Assembly (NCBI GenBank): GCA_965662685.1
Contig: CBFIIQ010000007.1
Coordinates: 1 to 64,000 of the forward strand
DNA length: 64,000 nucleotides
Direction: 5' to 3'
Origin: Eutrophocola sp965662685
GTDB lineage: Bacteria; Pseudomonadota; Gammaproteobacteria; Pseudomonadales; Pseudohongiellaceae
Shown here piece after piece: positions 17,965-27,310 of this stretch. Within the stretch, counting starts at the first letter, position 1; each line of letters opens with the position of its first letter. The notes below the pieces were generated by a model, which was not told the DNA's origin, ran no database searches, and worked only from the letters and a program-made list of their open reading frames with translations. The translations under genes and the position numbers were made by a program.

Positions 17965-19722
17965 CTAGGCAGAATGCATCATGCGTTTGATAACCGGAGA
18001 AATCAGCAGCATCACCACAGCGATTCCCATGGCGATATACCCTACCTGTGAGTAAACCGCAGCATAGGTCGCCTTGGCTGCCGCTGTGTCTGCAAGCTGC
18101 CCACCTATCGTTTCCGCACCTGTGGTCGAAGCGATGACCCCCGCCAGATAATTGGACAAGCCGCTATAGAGAAACCAGGCCCCCATGGTCATACCTACCG
18201 CCTGTGGCGGTGCCAGCTTGGTTACAGCAGACAAACCAACCGGTGATACCATCAGCTCGCCCATGGTATGTATCCAGTAAATCAGGAAAATAAAGTAGAC
18301 GGCTGTCATACCGTCATTACCCGACACTTTCATACCCGCTACCAGAGACAGGAAGCCCAGTCCGGCGAGGAAAACGCCGAAAGCAAACTTAACCGGCGTG
18401 GAAGGATTAAGATTTCGTTTCGCCAGACTGATCCAGAGCCATGCCAGTAGCGGTGCGAACAAGACAATGTACATGGCATTCAGGGACTGAAACACGGGTG
18501 CCGGCACGGACATTCCCAGCATGGTGCGATCCACCAGGCGATCGGTAAACAGATTAAGGGACGATCCGGCCTGTTCAAACAAGGCCCAGAATGGAATCTG
18601 GGCAAGTATAAAATAGATACCCGCTAACATACGATCGCGCTCTATCCCCTTGCAACTGACAAAGGCATAACCCAGCAGCAGAATAAAAATAATGACCCCC
18701 AGCAAGCCCACATAACTTTCGTCTACCAAATGCGCATTCATCACCAGCAACATGGAGACAGCGATTATTGCCAACCCTGTCAGATAGCACATGTGTTCGA
18801 TATTAAGAGGTCCCAGCACTTTTTCATGTAATTTTTCAGCACTCGGTGGCTCGGCTTTACCTTCAAGCCAAGGCTGGTATTTCAGGAATATAAGCAGGCC
18901 AAATAACATGCCAATGCCCGCCAAACCAAAGCCGTATCTCCAGCCATAGGCAATGCCCAGGTAACCGCACAGAATCGAAGACAGAAAAGCACCCAGGTTG
19001 ATCCCCATATAAAAAATGGTAAACCCCGAGTCCCGGCGACTGTCACCAAAACCGTATAGCGATCCAACGATGGTGGAAATATTGGCTTTCAGAAAACCAA
19101 CTCCGGCAATGATCAATGCCAGCGACAGATAGAGAATATTCAGATAGACAGTTTCGATTTCCACTCTCAGGGTATAGCTGTCGGTAGGAATGGAAGCCGG
19201 CAGTCCGACAACACCAGGTGCAGCAATAAGCAGATTGGCTGCCCCTTCACTGAAACTGATCAATGAGGTGCCCTGATCAGAAATGATAATCTGGTTTGCA
19301 TCACCGCCCCGGCCATCCAGAGTTAACTGATAATCACTGCCGTTATAATTCATCAACTGACGTGAACCCGAGCCTTCAAATGCCATGCCGAAATGACCAA
19401 GCACCAGCAGGATAGCGCCAAAGGTCACCGCCTTTCGGGAGCCCAGATATCTGTCTGCCAGAGTACCGCCGATAATGGTCATGACGTAAACCAGAGCAGT
19501 GTAGGCACCATAAAGCACGGTGGAGCGTTCGTCTGAAAACAGAAAGTGCTGGGTCAGATAAAGAATCAGCAGGCCGCGCATTCCATAATAGGAAAAGCGC
19601 TCCCACATCTCGGTAAGAAACAGGATTACCAGACCACGCGGGTGACCAAGAATTGTGTTGCTTGACGACTCGGGAGGCATTGGTGGAACCGGTGTAACGG
19701 GAGGATTGGCAGTATCAGTCAT
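17965..19722 (-). CDS. POT/PTR-family proton-dependent peptide transporter
   Basis: 585 residues with about 12-14 transmembrane helices. The family motifs are present: EMWERFSYYGMRGLLILYL near residues 40-58, FTIFYMGINLGAF, and the LAGIYFILAQIPFWALFEQ region. It imports di- and tripeptides with protons. Between the third and fourth helices (about residues 110-190) is a polar, beta-rich insertion with GGDANQIIISDQGTS that makes it longer than the usual roughly 500 residues. The position suggests a periplasmic domain. The N terminus is proline-rich. Standing alone on its strand. Confidence 0.92.
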   Translation of the reverse strand: MTDTANPPVTPVPPMPPESSSNTILGHPRGLVILFLTEMWERFSYYGMRGLLILYLTQHFLFSDERSTVLYGAYTALVYVMTIIGGTLADRYLGSRKAVTFGAILLVLGHFGMAFEGSGSRQLMNYNGSDYQLTLDGRGGDANQIIISDQGTSLISFSEGAANLLIAAPGVVGLPASIPTDSYTLRVEIETVYLNILYLSLALIIAGVGFLKANISTIVGSLYGFGDSRRDSGFTIFYMGINLGAFLSSILCGYLGIAYGWRYGFGLAGIGMLFGLLIFLKYQPWLEGKAEPPSAEKLHEKVLGPLNIEHMCYLTGLAIIAVSMLLVMNAHLVDESYVGLLGVIIFILLLGYAFVSCKGIERDRMLAGIYFILAQIPFWALFEQAGSSLNLFTDRLVDRTMLGMSVPAPVFQSLNAMYIVLFAPLLAWLWISLAKRNLNPSTPVKFAFGVFLAGLGFLSLVAGMKVSGNDGMTAVYFIFLIYWIHTMGELMVSPVGLSAVTKLAPPQAVGMTMGAWFLYSGLSNYLAGVIASTTGAETIGGQLADTAAAKATYAAVYSQVGYIAMGIAVVMLLISPVIKRMMHSA

Positions 19723-20017
19723 TGCAGGATCTGGGAAGTGGATAACAGGTTAGAAAGGTAGACGGTATTAGCAGGATTTTCAAGGCATGCAAGGCAATTG
19801 CCTGGCGGGATCAGGGCATTCAGTTATTTTGCCTTTCTTGCTGTATCTGAGTAGCATTAAGAACAGAAAAAAAACCGCCTGTACTGCATTGATCAGCCAG
19901 AAATATCTGTCTAAAAGCACATCAGAACCATCCGCACTGTGGTCAGGTTTAAATAATAATTCGGCAAAACCGCATACCTGATAAAAGTCTGTTGCTTTTG
20001 TTTGAGAGGGGAAACCA

Positions 20018-21682
20018 ATGCAAACCACGTTCCGTCACTATCTATTTTGTAGCCTGTCCTTTTTATTATTACAGGCATGCAGCGGCGAGCAGGAAGCCCC
20101 TCCCCGTGCGCAGACAGACTCTGACCAGCCTCCCAATATTCTGCTTGTCGTTGCCGATGATCTTGGCTATGCCGACCTTGGTTTCTACGGCAGCGAAATA
20201 CCGACACCGAACCTGGATGCGCTGGCAGCAAACGGTATGCTGCTCACAGACTTCTTTAGCAGCCTGACTTGTGGTCCCACCCGTTCAATGCTGATGTCCG
20301 GGACCGATAATCACATGGCAGGCGTAGGTGTGCAGGGTGCGCCTTCCAATCCGCGACATATGAACCAGCCCAATTATCTTGGTTATCTGAGTTTTCGTGT
20401 AGCCAGTCTGGCAGAACTAATGACTGATGCTGGTTACAACACCTATATGACCGGGAAATGGCACCTGGGTTCTGATGTGGAGAATGGCGCCCATGCCAGA
20501 GGCTTCAAGAAAAATTTTGTCTCACTGGACGGTGCCGCACATCTTGGTCCCTGGGATTGGCGTGGTCCGCAAAATGCCAATTACCGTGATGGCGATGAAC
20601 TGGTTCAGGTAGATGATGACTGGTATACCACCCGGGATTACACGCAGAAAATGATCCAGTACATAGAAGAAGACCGGAATGAGAACAAACCTTTCTTCGC
20701 TTACCTTGCCTACACCGCCCCGCACTGGCCACTGCAGGCACCTGCGGATGTCATAGCCCGTTTTAAAGGTAGTTATGATGAAGGCTATGAAACCATTTAC
20801 CAACGCCGCTTCGCCAACATGCAGGCACTGGGTCATATTCCCGCAGATGCTGAACCCATGCCGCTGGATGTTTTTACGCCACGCTGGGATGAACAAAGTG
20901 ACGAAGAAAAAGCCCTCTCTGCCAAACGCATGGAAGTCTATGCTGCCATGGTCAGTGAGCTGGATACCTATGTTGGGGAAGTAATCGCTTACCTGAAAGA
21001 AACCGGACAATATGACAATACTTTTATCATGTTCATGTCTGACAATGGTGCTGAATCCAGTCGCCTCGACTTGAGCCCGCGCTTTGAGAATGTCCTCACA
21101 CCAGAATATTATGACCAGACTGTCGACAATCTCGGCAGCCCCACCTCCTATGTAATGTATGGCCGAAACTGGGCAACAGTAAGTGAAACGAAATTTCGTC
21201 GTCATAAAGCTACTGCTTTTGAAGGCGGGATTCACGTACCGGCATTTGTTCACTACCCATCAATGATTGATGCTGGCACTCAAGCCGATGGCTTTGGTAC
21301 TGTTATGGACGTCATGCCCACCTTTCTGGCACTGGCAGGCACCCAGCATCCGGGCACTTCTTTTCAGGGCAGAGACATTCTTCCCGCAAAGGGAAAATCA
21401 CTTCTGCCGATGATTACCGGGGAAGTCGATGAAGTCCATTCTGAAGAAGAAATCGTAGGTTGGGAGCTCAATGGCTATCGTGCTGTGCGTCAGGGCGACT
21501 GGAAAATTGTATGGGATAGAGCTGCAGGAGACAACGCCCACTGGATGCTTTTCAATTTGGCAGAAGATCCCAATGAGCAGGTCGATCTGGGCACGGAATT
21601 ACCAGACAAACTGGCACAAATGATTGATAACTGGGAACTTTACGAAGAAGAAAACGGTTTAATTTATGTCTACCCGGAATAA
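20018..21682 (+). CDS. Cys-type sulfatase, lipoprotein
   Basis: 554 residues, with a signal peptide and lipobox LQAC (Cys21). The sulfatase core begins NILLVVADDLGYADLG, with the metal aspartates. The modification motif CGPTR starts at Cys85, the residue converted to formylglycine. MTGKWHLG and DNGAESS supply other conserved active-site residues. It hydrolyses a sulfate ester in the periplasm or at the outer membrane; the substrate is unknown, but marine algal or animal sulfated compounds are plausible. The next gene, a formylglycine-generating enzyme, overlaps its end by 17 bases. Confidence 0.94.
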   Translation: MQTTFRHYLFCSLSFLLLQACSGEQEAPPRAQTDSDQPPNILLVVADDLGYADLGFYGSEIPTPNLDALAANGMLLTDFFSSLTCGPTRSMLMSGTDNHMAGVGVQGAPSNPRHMNQPNYLGYLSFRVASLAELMTDAGYNTYMTGKWHLGSDVENGAHARGFKKNFVSLDGAAHLGPWDWRGPQNANYRDGDELVQVDDDWYTTRDYTQKMIQYIEEDRNENKPFFAYLAYTAPHWPLQAPADVIARFKGSYDEGYETIYQRRFANMQALGHIPADAEPMPLDVFTPRWDEQSDEEKALSAKRMEVYAAMVSELDTYVGEVIAYLKETGQYDNTFIMFMSDNGAESSRLDLSPRFENVLTPEYYDQTVDNLGSPTSYVMYGRNWATVSETKFRRHKATAFEGGIHVPAFVHYPSMIDAGTQADGFGTVMDVMPTFLALAGTQHPGTSFQGRDILPAKGKSLLPMITGEVDEVHSEEEIVGWELNGYRAVRQGDWKIVWDRAAGDNAHWMLFNLAEDPNEQVDLGTELPDKLAQMIDNWELYEEENGLIYVYPE

Positions 21683-22664
21683 AGGATTTTTTATTGGACT
21701 GGCAATCGGTGGTGCAGGAATTCTTGCCTTGCTGGGCTGGGGGGCAGCTACTGTCCCGAAACCGGGCAATGACCTTGGTGTAATATCCCTGCAATGTAAT
21801 GACATGGCTGTCAGCGATTCGCCCTATCCAGGTATGGTCTGGGTTCCCGGCGGGGATTTCATCATGGGAGCTGAAGGTACTTATTTTGAAGAAGGACCGG
21901 CCTTTGAAACCTCGGTCGCAGGCTTTTGGATGGGTCAGCATGAAGTGACCAATGCAGCGTTCTCCGAATTTGTCGAAGCCACTGGCTATCTCACCTTGGC
22001 GGAACGTGGGATTGAAAATCCTGCTACGGGAGAATTGATTCCCGGTTCTGCAGTTTTTGCCCCCCATGTCAGTGATGAACCGGTAAACCCGTTTGCCGGC
22101 TGGTGGCAATTTATGGCGGATGCCAACTGGCGGCAACCGGAAGGCCCCGGCTCCAGTATTGACGACAGGGAAAATCATCCGGTAGTGCACATTGCCTACG
22201 AAGATGCGCAGGCCTATGCACAATGGACAGGTCATGCTCTGCCGACAGAGGCCCAATTTGAATTTGCCGCGCAAAGCAGTCTGCGCCGTGACAAGGAAGG
22301 AATATATCAGTCCAATACCTGGCAAGGGCTGTTCCCTTTTCAGCATGATGCACAGGACGGTTTTGTCGGCACGGCGCCAGCAGGTTGTTACAGCGCCAAT
22401 GTATTTGGCCTTTATGACCTTATTGGAAATGTCTGGGAGTGGACTGAAACCCCCTGGTTTTCAAATCATGCCTTTCTCGACAAGGAAAAATATCCGCAAG
22501 GCTACGACCCGAACCAACCTGGCGAACCCGTTGCCGTTATCAAGGGAGGCTCTTATCTGTGCGCGCCCAATTACTGCATGCGTTATCGACCTGAAGCCAG
22601 ACAGGCACAGGGCAAAGGTCTGGGGACTTCGCACATTGGCTTTCGCACCGTAATCAATCCCTGA
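21666..22664 (+). CDS. Formylglycine-generating enzyme (SUMF1/FGE family)
   Basis: 332 residues with an N-terminal signal anchor (about 8-28) and the FGE fold starting at GMVWVPGGDFIMG. NVWEWTETPW and GGSYLCAPNYCMRYR are typical, with both catalytic cysteines of true copper-dependent FGEs near residues 299 and 304. Many SUMF1-domain proteins lack this pair, so this is probably an active sulfatase maturase. The ATG lies inside the sulfatase gene and the 17-base overlap implies translational coupling. The anchor suggests maturation at the membrane during or after export. Confidence 0.93.
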   Translation: MSTRNKGFFIGLAIGGAGILALLGWGAATVPKPGNDLGVISLQCNDMAVSDSPYPGMVWVPGGDFIMGAEGTYFEEGPAFETSVAGFWMGQHEVTNAAFSEFVEATGYLTLAERGIENPATGELIPGSAVFAPHVSDEPVNPFAGWWQFMADANWRQPEGPGSSIDDRENHPVVHIAYEDAQAYAQWTGHALPTEAQFEFAAQSSLRRDKEGIYQSNTWQGLFPFQHDAQDGFVGTAPAGCYSANVFGLYDLIGNVWEWTETPWFSNHAFLDKEKYPQGYDPNQPGEPVAVIKGGSYLCAPNYCMRYRPEARQAQGKGLGTSHIGFRTVINP

Positions 22665-22809
22665 ACGGACCTTTCCAGCTTGGCATGCCCAGACAACCAC
22701 GATCAACTGACAATTATTCGCTTCGGGCTTTACCAGGCAGGGCATGACAACTGCTGTGTAATGATCTGATATGCTCTTCCTATTCACCTGTAACTAACCG
22801 GAATGTTGT

Positions 22810-25401
22810 ATGGCTAAGCGTGTTTACCTTTTTAATGAAGGCCACAAGGACGATCAGGACCTGCTTGGCGGCAAGGGGGCCAATCTCTGTGAGATGACCA
22901 ACCTTGGTCTGCCTGTGCCTTTTGGTTTTATTATTACTACAGACACCTGTCGGGAATTTTTTGCCAACGGCAACAAGCTGCCCAATCGACTGGAGCAGGA
23001 ATACCGCGTCGCACTGGATCTGGTTGAACAAAAAATGGGGGCGCATTTTGGCGACCCGGACAACCCCTTGCTGCTGTCAGTTCGCTCCGGGGCACCGGTA
23101 TCCATGCCGGGCATGATGGATACAGTACTCAATCTAGGCCTTAATGATGATATCGTCGAGGGCCTGGCTCGGAAAACCGGTAATCCCCGCTTTGCCTATG
23201 ACTGCTACCGCCGCTTCATCCAGATGTTTGCCAATGTGGTACTTGGAGCGGACGGGGCACAATTTGAGCAGGCAATTGATGATTACAAAAAGACCAATAA
23301 CAAGTCTCTGGATATCGAAATGCAAGCCGAAGACTGGCAACGGGTTATCGACCATTTCAAGCAACTGGTGGACCTGCCTCAGGACCCCTTCCGGCAATTG
23401 CTGCTGGCGGTTGAAGCGGTATTCCAGTCCTGGCATACACCACGGGCCAACGTCTATCGGGAGATGAATAATATCCCTGAATCGCTTGGTACCGCCGTGA
23501 ATATACAGTCTATGGTTTACGGCAACTTCAGTGATGAATCCGGTTCCGGTGTCGCGTTCACCCGTAACCCGTCCAACGGCGAGAAACTGTTTTTTGGCGA
23601 ATTGCTTTTTAATGCTGCTGGCGAGGACGTGGTGTCCGGTATCCGCACACCTTTGCCAATCGATGCTCTGAAAGACAGGATGCCCGAGATTTACCAGCAG
23701 CTGTTTGATACCCAGTTACTGCTGGAAAATCACTACCGGGATATGCAGGACATTGAGTTCACTATTCAGGAAGGACGTTTTTATATTCTGCAAACCCGCA
23801 GTGGCAAACGCACGGGACGGGCTGCAATCAAGATTGCCGTGGAGATGGTCAGGGAAGGTTTGATTAGCGACAAGGAGGCCCTGCTCAGAGTATCACCGGA
23901 ACATGTGGAGGCTTTTCTGCATCCCATGGTGGATCCGCAGAGCAAGAAAGACATCATTGCCAGCGGCCTGCCGGCCAGTCCCGGTGGCGCTACCGGTGCA
24001 GTGGTATTTTCCGCGGACGAAGCCGTGCAGGAAGCCGCCAGCGGTAACAAGGTAATTCTGGTCAGACGGGAAACCACCCCGGAAGATATCCATGGCATGA
24101 AGGTTGCCGAGGGCATCCTCACCGAACTCGGCGGAATGACCTCTCATGCTGCAGTAGTCGCCAGAGGTATGGGCGTGTGCGCCATTACCGGCTGCAACAA
24201 GCTGACAATCGATACGGCAGCCGGCACCGCTACCACTGCCTCTGGCCAGATTATTAAACGCGGGGACATCATTACCCTGGACGGCCTGGCCGGTGAAGTC
24301 ATGCTTGGCGATATTCCAAAAATCGCGGCGTCTTCCAGCGATGATTTCCAGACCCTGCTGAACTGGGCAGACAAGTATCGCAAACTCAAGGTGCGTGCCA
24401 ATGCGGAAACACCGGAAGATGCTGCCAGGGCACTTGAATTGGGTGCAGAAGGCATCGGTCTGTGTCGTACCGAACATATGTTCTTTGCCGCAGAACGCAT
24501 CGACGTAATGCGTGGCATGATCCTGTCGGAAAACCGCGGGGAACGCGAAGCTTGCCTGGTTCAGCTGGAAAAATTTCAACATGACGATTTTCTGGAATTA
24601 TTTCGCATCATGGACGGCAAACCCATCACCATCCGTTTGCTCGATCCCCCGCTACATGAATTCCTGCCGCACACGGAAGAAGATATCGTCAAGTTGAGTA
24701 CCCATATCAACAAACCGCTGAAGCTTATAAAAAGTGCCATCAAGGATCTGGCAGAAGTTAACCCCATGCTCGGACTGCGCGGTTGCCGTCTGTCCATTGT
24801 GCACCCGGAAATCACCGAGATGCAGGTGCGAGCCATCATTAGTGCCGCGCTGGCTGCCAAGGAACAGGGCTGTCATCCACTGCCGGAAATTATGATCCCG
24901 CTGGTGGTGAACGTGCGCGAAATTCGCATGATCAGTGAAATCATCGACCGTGGTATTCAGTCAGTGATGAAGGAAAAAAGCCTGTCTATTCGTTACAAGA
25001 TCGGCACTATGATGGAGACTCCCCGTGCCTGCCTGGGTGCCGATCGTCTTGCCAATGATGTGGAGTTCATGAGTTTCGGCACCAATGATCTGACGCAAAT
25101 GACTTATGGTTTTTCCCGTGACGACGCAGCCAAATTTATTCCTGCCTATCTCACCAACAAACTCATCGAAATGGATCCCTTTGTCTCACTCGATCAACGC
25201 GCTATCGGCAAGCTTATGAAAATGGCTATCAAGGATTCAAAACGAAAAAAGAAAGGCATCAAATATGGGATTTGCGGAGAACACGGCGGTGACCCACGTT
25301 CAATCAAGTATTGTCATAAACTGGGGCTGGATTATGTCAGCTGTAGTCCCTACCGAATCCCCATTGCCCGTATTGCTGCAGCCCAGGCCAATGTCGAATA
25401 A
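22810..25401 (+). CDS. ppdK: Pyruvate, phosphate dikinase
   Basis: 863 residues, normal for bacterial PPDK. The N-terminal ATP-grasp domain starts FNEGHKDDQDLLGGKGANLCEM. The swivelling phosphohistidine domain has GGMTSHAAVVARGMG with His446. The C-terminal TIM barrel has the PEP/pyruvate residues RLLDPPLHEF, GTNDLTQM and the catalytic cysteine in GICGEHGG. It interconverts pyruvate, ATP and phosphate with PEP, AMP and pyrophosphate. The following dehydrogenase starts 20 bases downstream, so they may be co-transcribed. It is a complete enzyme, separate from the split PEP-synthase-like proteins further on. Confidence 0.96.
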   Translation: MAKRVYLFNEGHKDDQDLLGGKGANLCEMTNLGLPVPFGFIITTDTCREFFANGNKLPNRLEQEYRVALDLVEQKMGAHFGDPDNPLLLSVRSGAPVSMPGMMDTVLNLGLNDDIVEGLARKTGNPRFAYDCYRRFIQMFANVVLGADGAQFEQAIDDYKKTNNKSLDIEMQAEDWQRVIDHFKQLVDLPQDPFRQLLLAVEAVFQSWHTPRANVYREMNNIPESLGTAVNIQSMVYGNFSDESGSGVAFTRNPSNGEKLFFGELLFNAAGEDVVSGIRTPLPIDALKDRMPEIYQQLFDTQLLLENHYRDMQDIEFTIQEGRFYILQTRSGKRTGRAAIKIAVEMVREGLISDKEALLRVSPEHVEAFLHPMVDPQSKKDIIASGLPASPGGATGAVVFSADEAVQEAASGNKVILVRRETTPEDIHGMKVAEGILTELGGMTSHAAVVARGMGVCAITGCNKLTIDTAAGTATTASGQIIKRGDIITLDGLAGEVMLGDIPKIAASSSDDFQTLLNWADKYRKLKVRANAETPEDAARALELGAEGIGLCRTEHMFFAAERIDVMRGMILSENRGEREACLVQLEKFQHDDFLELFRIMDGKPITIRLLDPPLHEFLPHTEEDIVKLSTHINKPLKLIKSAIKDLAEVNPMLGLRGCRLSIVHPEITEMQVRAIISAALAAKEQGCHPLPEIMIPLVVNVREIRMISEIIDRGIQSVMKEKSLSIRYKIGTMMETPRACLGADRLANDVEFMSFGTNDLTQMTYGFSRDDAAKFIPAYLTNKLIEMDPFVSLDQRAIGKLMKMAIKDSKRKKKGIKYGICGEHGGDPRSIKYCHKLGLDYVSCSPYRIPIARIAAAQANVE

Positions 25402-25421
25402 TTAGATAAGGAATTTGGTAA

Positions 25422-26381
25422 ATGCATATCCTGATTACCGGCGCCAATGGCTTTATTGGCAGACATCTTTGTAATGAATTACTCCTTGCAGGTGGTGAGC
25501 TAAAAGCTGACAGACTGACTGTCATGGATCTCAGGCTGGATCAGATTCCTGTCAATCCGGTCATCAAACCAGTAACAGGCAGCTTCGCCGAAGAGGCATT
25601 ACTGGCACAGGCCATGGACGAGCCCGTGGATTTGGTTTTTCATCTTGCCAGTGTACCAAGCGGACTGGCTGAATCAAATTATGCGCTGGGCGTGGACGCC
25701 AATATCCATGGCACAATGGCCTTATTCGACAAGCTGAAACAACAGGCAAACAGCCCAACAGTAATCTTTGCCAGCTCAATCGCCGTCTACGGAAAACCTG
25801 CCGTAGCAGAAGTAAATGATGACACCCTGCCCACCCCCAACCTTAGTTACGGCGCGCAGAAAGTGATTGGTGAAGTCCTGCTAAATGATTACGTCAGGCG
25901 CGATTGGCTTAGAGGTTGCTCGGTTAGACTGCCGGGAATCGTGGCAAGACCACCTGAATCCAATGGTGCTGTGTCAATATTTTTCAGCGATCTGATTCGC
26001 TGCCTGAGCCGCGGAGAGTCTTTTACCTGTCCGGTTTCAGCCAGTGCCAGAAGCTGGTTAATGTCGATCACCTGCTGCATTGAAAACCTGCTTCATGCCG
26101 TCACGCTGGCAAGAACTGAAAGCGATAATGGTTCACGAGCTGCAGTCACTTATACCTTGCCTGCTCTGCATGTGACGATTGAAGAGTTGGTTAAAAAAAT
26201 AGGCGAGTTATTTCCGCAACATGATATGCAGTCATTGATTCACTATGCCCCGGATCCCTGGGTTGAAGAGAATTTTGGCAGCTATCCGCCGCTAGTACTA
26301 CCAAAGGCAGAAGCCGCCGGATTTCATCACGATGGCAATCTTGAATCACTGATAGGAAATGCTTTGGCAGGTCTTGAGTAA
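25422..26381 (+). CDS. NAD-dependent epimerase/dehydratase, DenD (D-erythronate dehydrogenase)-like
   Basis: 319 residues, extended SDR fold. The Rossmann motif GANGFIG is at the N terminus, SSIAVYG supplies the catalytic serine, and SYGAQK the Tyr/Lys pair. The segments SVPSGLAESNYALGVDAN and FTCPVSASARSW resemble the DenD subgroup that oxidises D-erythronate at C2. No other tetronate-catabolism genes are nearby, so the substrate is uncertain. It follows ppdK closely on the same strand. Confidence 0.82.
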   Translation: MHILITGANGFIGRHLCNELLLAGGELKADRLTVMDLRLDQIPVNPVIKPVTGSFAEEALLAQAMDEPVDLVFHLASVPSGLAESNYALGVDANIHGTMALFDKLKQQANSPTVIFASSIAVYGKPAVAEVNDDTLPTPNLSYGAQKVIGEVLLNDYVRRDWLRGCSVRLPGIVARPPESNGAVSIFFSDLIRCLSRGESFTCPVSASARSWLMSITCCIENLLHAVTLARTESDNGSRAAVTYTLPALHVTIEELVKKIGELFPQHDMQSLIHYAPDPWVEENFGSYPPLVLPKAEAAGFHHDGNLESLIGNALAGLE

Positions 26382-26390
26382 ATTCCCAAG

Positions 26391-27233
26391 TTATTCCTGA
26401 CTGCTTAGCTGACTACTTTTTTCAAAAGCTTCAATGATTTTTGCGTGACGCTTTTCCACCAGCTCCCGATCAACAGGATGAGTGATTACGTAAAGCATAT
26501 TTTGCTCAATTGCTTTCACTACCCAGCGACCAAATTGCAATGGATCGGTTCCCGAGGCCGCTGCATTTGCTAATTCATGACTATCATTCACCGCCAATGC
26601 ACCGCCATATTTTTCCGGACGGTTGAGACCGGAATGGGAAAGATTGGTATTGACCACGCTGGGGCATAATACAGATACCCCGACACCATGGGGCTGCATA
26701 TCTACTTTCAGGGCTTCAGCCAATCCGATAAGACCATATTTACACATGTTATACATTCCCTGTCCCCGGCTTGGCTCATAGACTCTCAAGCCACTGATAG
26801 AACTGGTAATGACAATGTGGGCGTTATCGGGATTTTCCAGTAAATGAGGCAGACAGGCCTGAATGACATAGGCAACGCCCTTCATATTCACGTCTATCAC
26901 CCAGTCCCAATCCGAGACACTGGCTTTTTCCAGAGGCCCCATATTTCCCGAAACCCCTGCATTGGCGCAGACAATATTAATTGCGCCAAAAAAAGCTTTA
27001 GCATCCTCAACGGCCTCACACACCGCTTCCCTGTCAGCGACATCCAGGGGGTATATTTTTACTTGAGCGCCAAGCTGTTCAAGTTCTTCACGAGCTGTTT
27101 CAAGCTTGATCCGATCGATATCAGCAAGAGCAAGCGACATCCCCCGTTCGGCAAAAGCTTTTGCCATTCCCAGGCCAATACCAGATCCCCCTCCGGTGAT
27201 AAGCGCAATTTTCCGATTAAAAGTTTTTATAAT
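26391..27233 (-). CDS. SDR-family oxidoreductase, apparently starting at ATT
   Basis: About 280 residues. The glycine motif TGGGSGIG is encoded upstream of the first available ATG (27167), which would delete the cofactor site. In frame upstream there is a stop (TGA) and then AAGGA, four bases, ATT ATA AAA ACT TTT. The reading IKTFNRKIALITGGGSGIG matches the usual SDR N terminus with ATT in the Met position. The catalytic YNMCK and NAG (CANAGVSG) are present. Either ATT is used, as in infC, or an ATG has mutated. A classical SDR with unknown substrate, convergent with the DenD-like gene 9 bases away. Confidence 0.8.
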   Translation of the reverse strand: MIKTFNRKIALITGGGSGIGLGMAKAFAERGMSLALADIDRIKLETAREELEQLGAQVKIYPLDVADREAVCEAVEDAKAFFGAINIVCANAGVSGNMGPLEKASVSDWDWVIDVNMKGVAYVIQACLPHLLENPDNAHIVITSSISGLRVYEPSRGQGMYNMCKYGLIGLAEALKVDMQPHGVGVSVLCPSVVNTNLSHSGLNRPEKYGGALAVNDSHELANAAASGTDPLQFGRWVVKAIEQNMLYVITHPVDRELVEKRHAKIIEAFEKSSQLSSQE

Positions 27234-27310
27234 ATTTTCCTTGCTTGATCAGGGCACAACACCCCTAAAAGCACATCTTAAAGTAAATAGTATTCTGGCT
27301 GCATAATTGA

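Noticed and set aside
20522..21253. Long minus-strand frame inside the sulfatase gene
   Set aside because: It is antisense to conserved sulfatase residues and has no recognisable domain.
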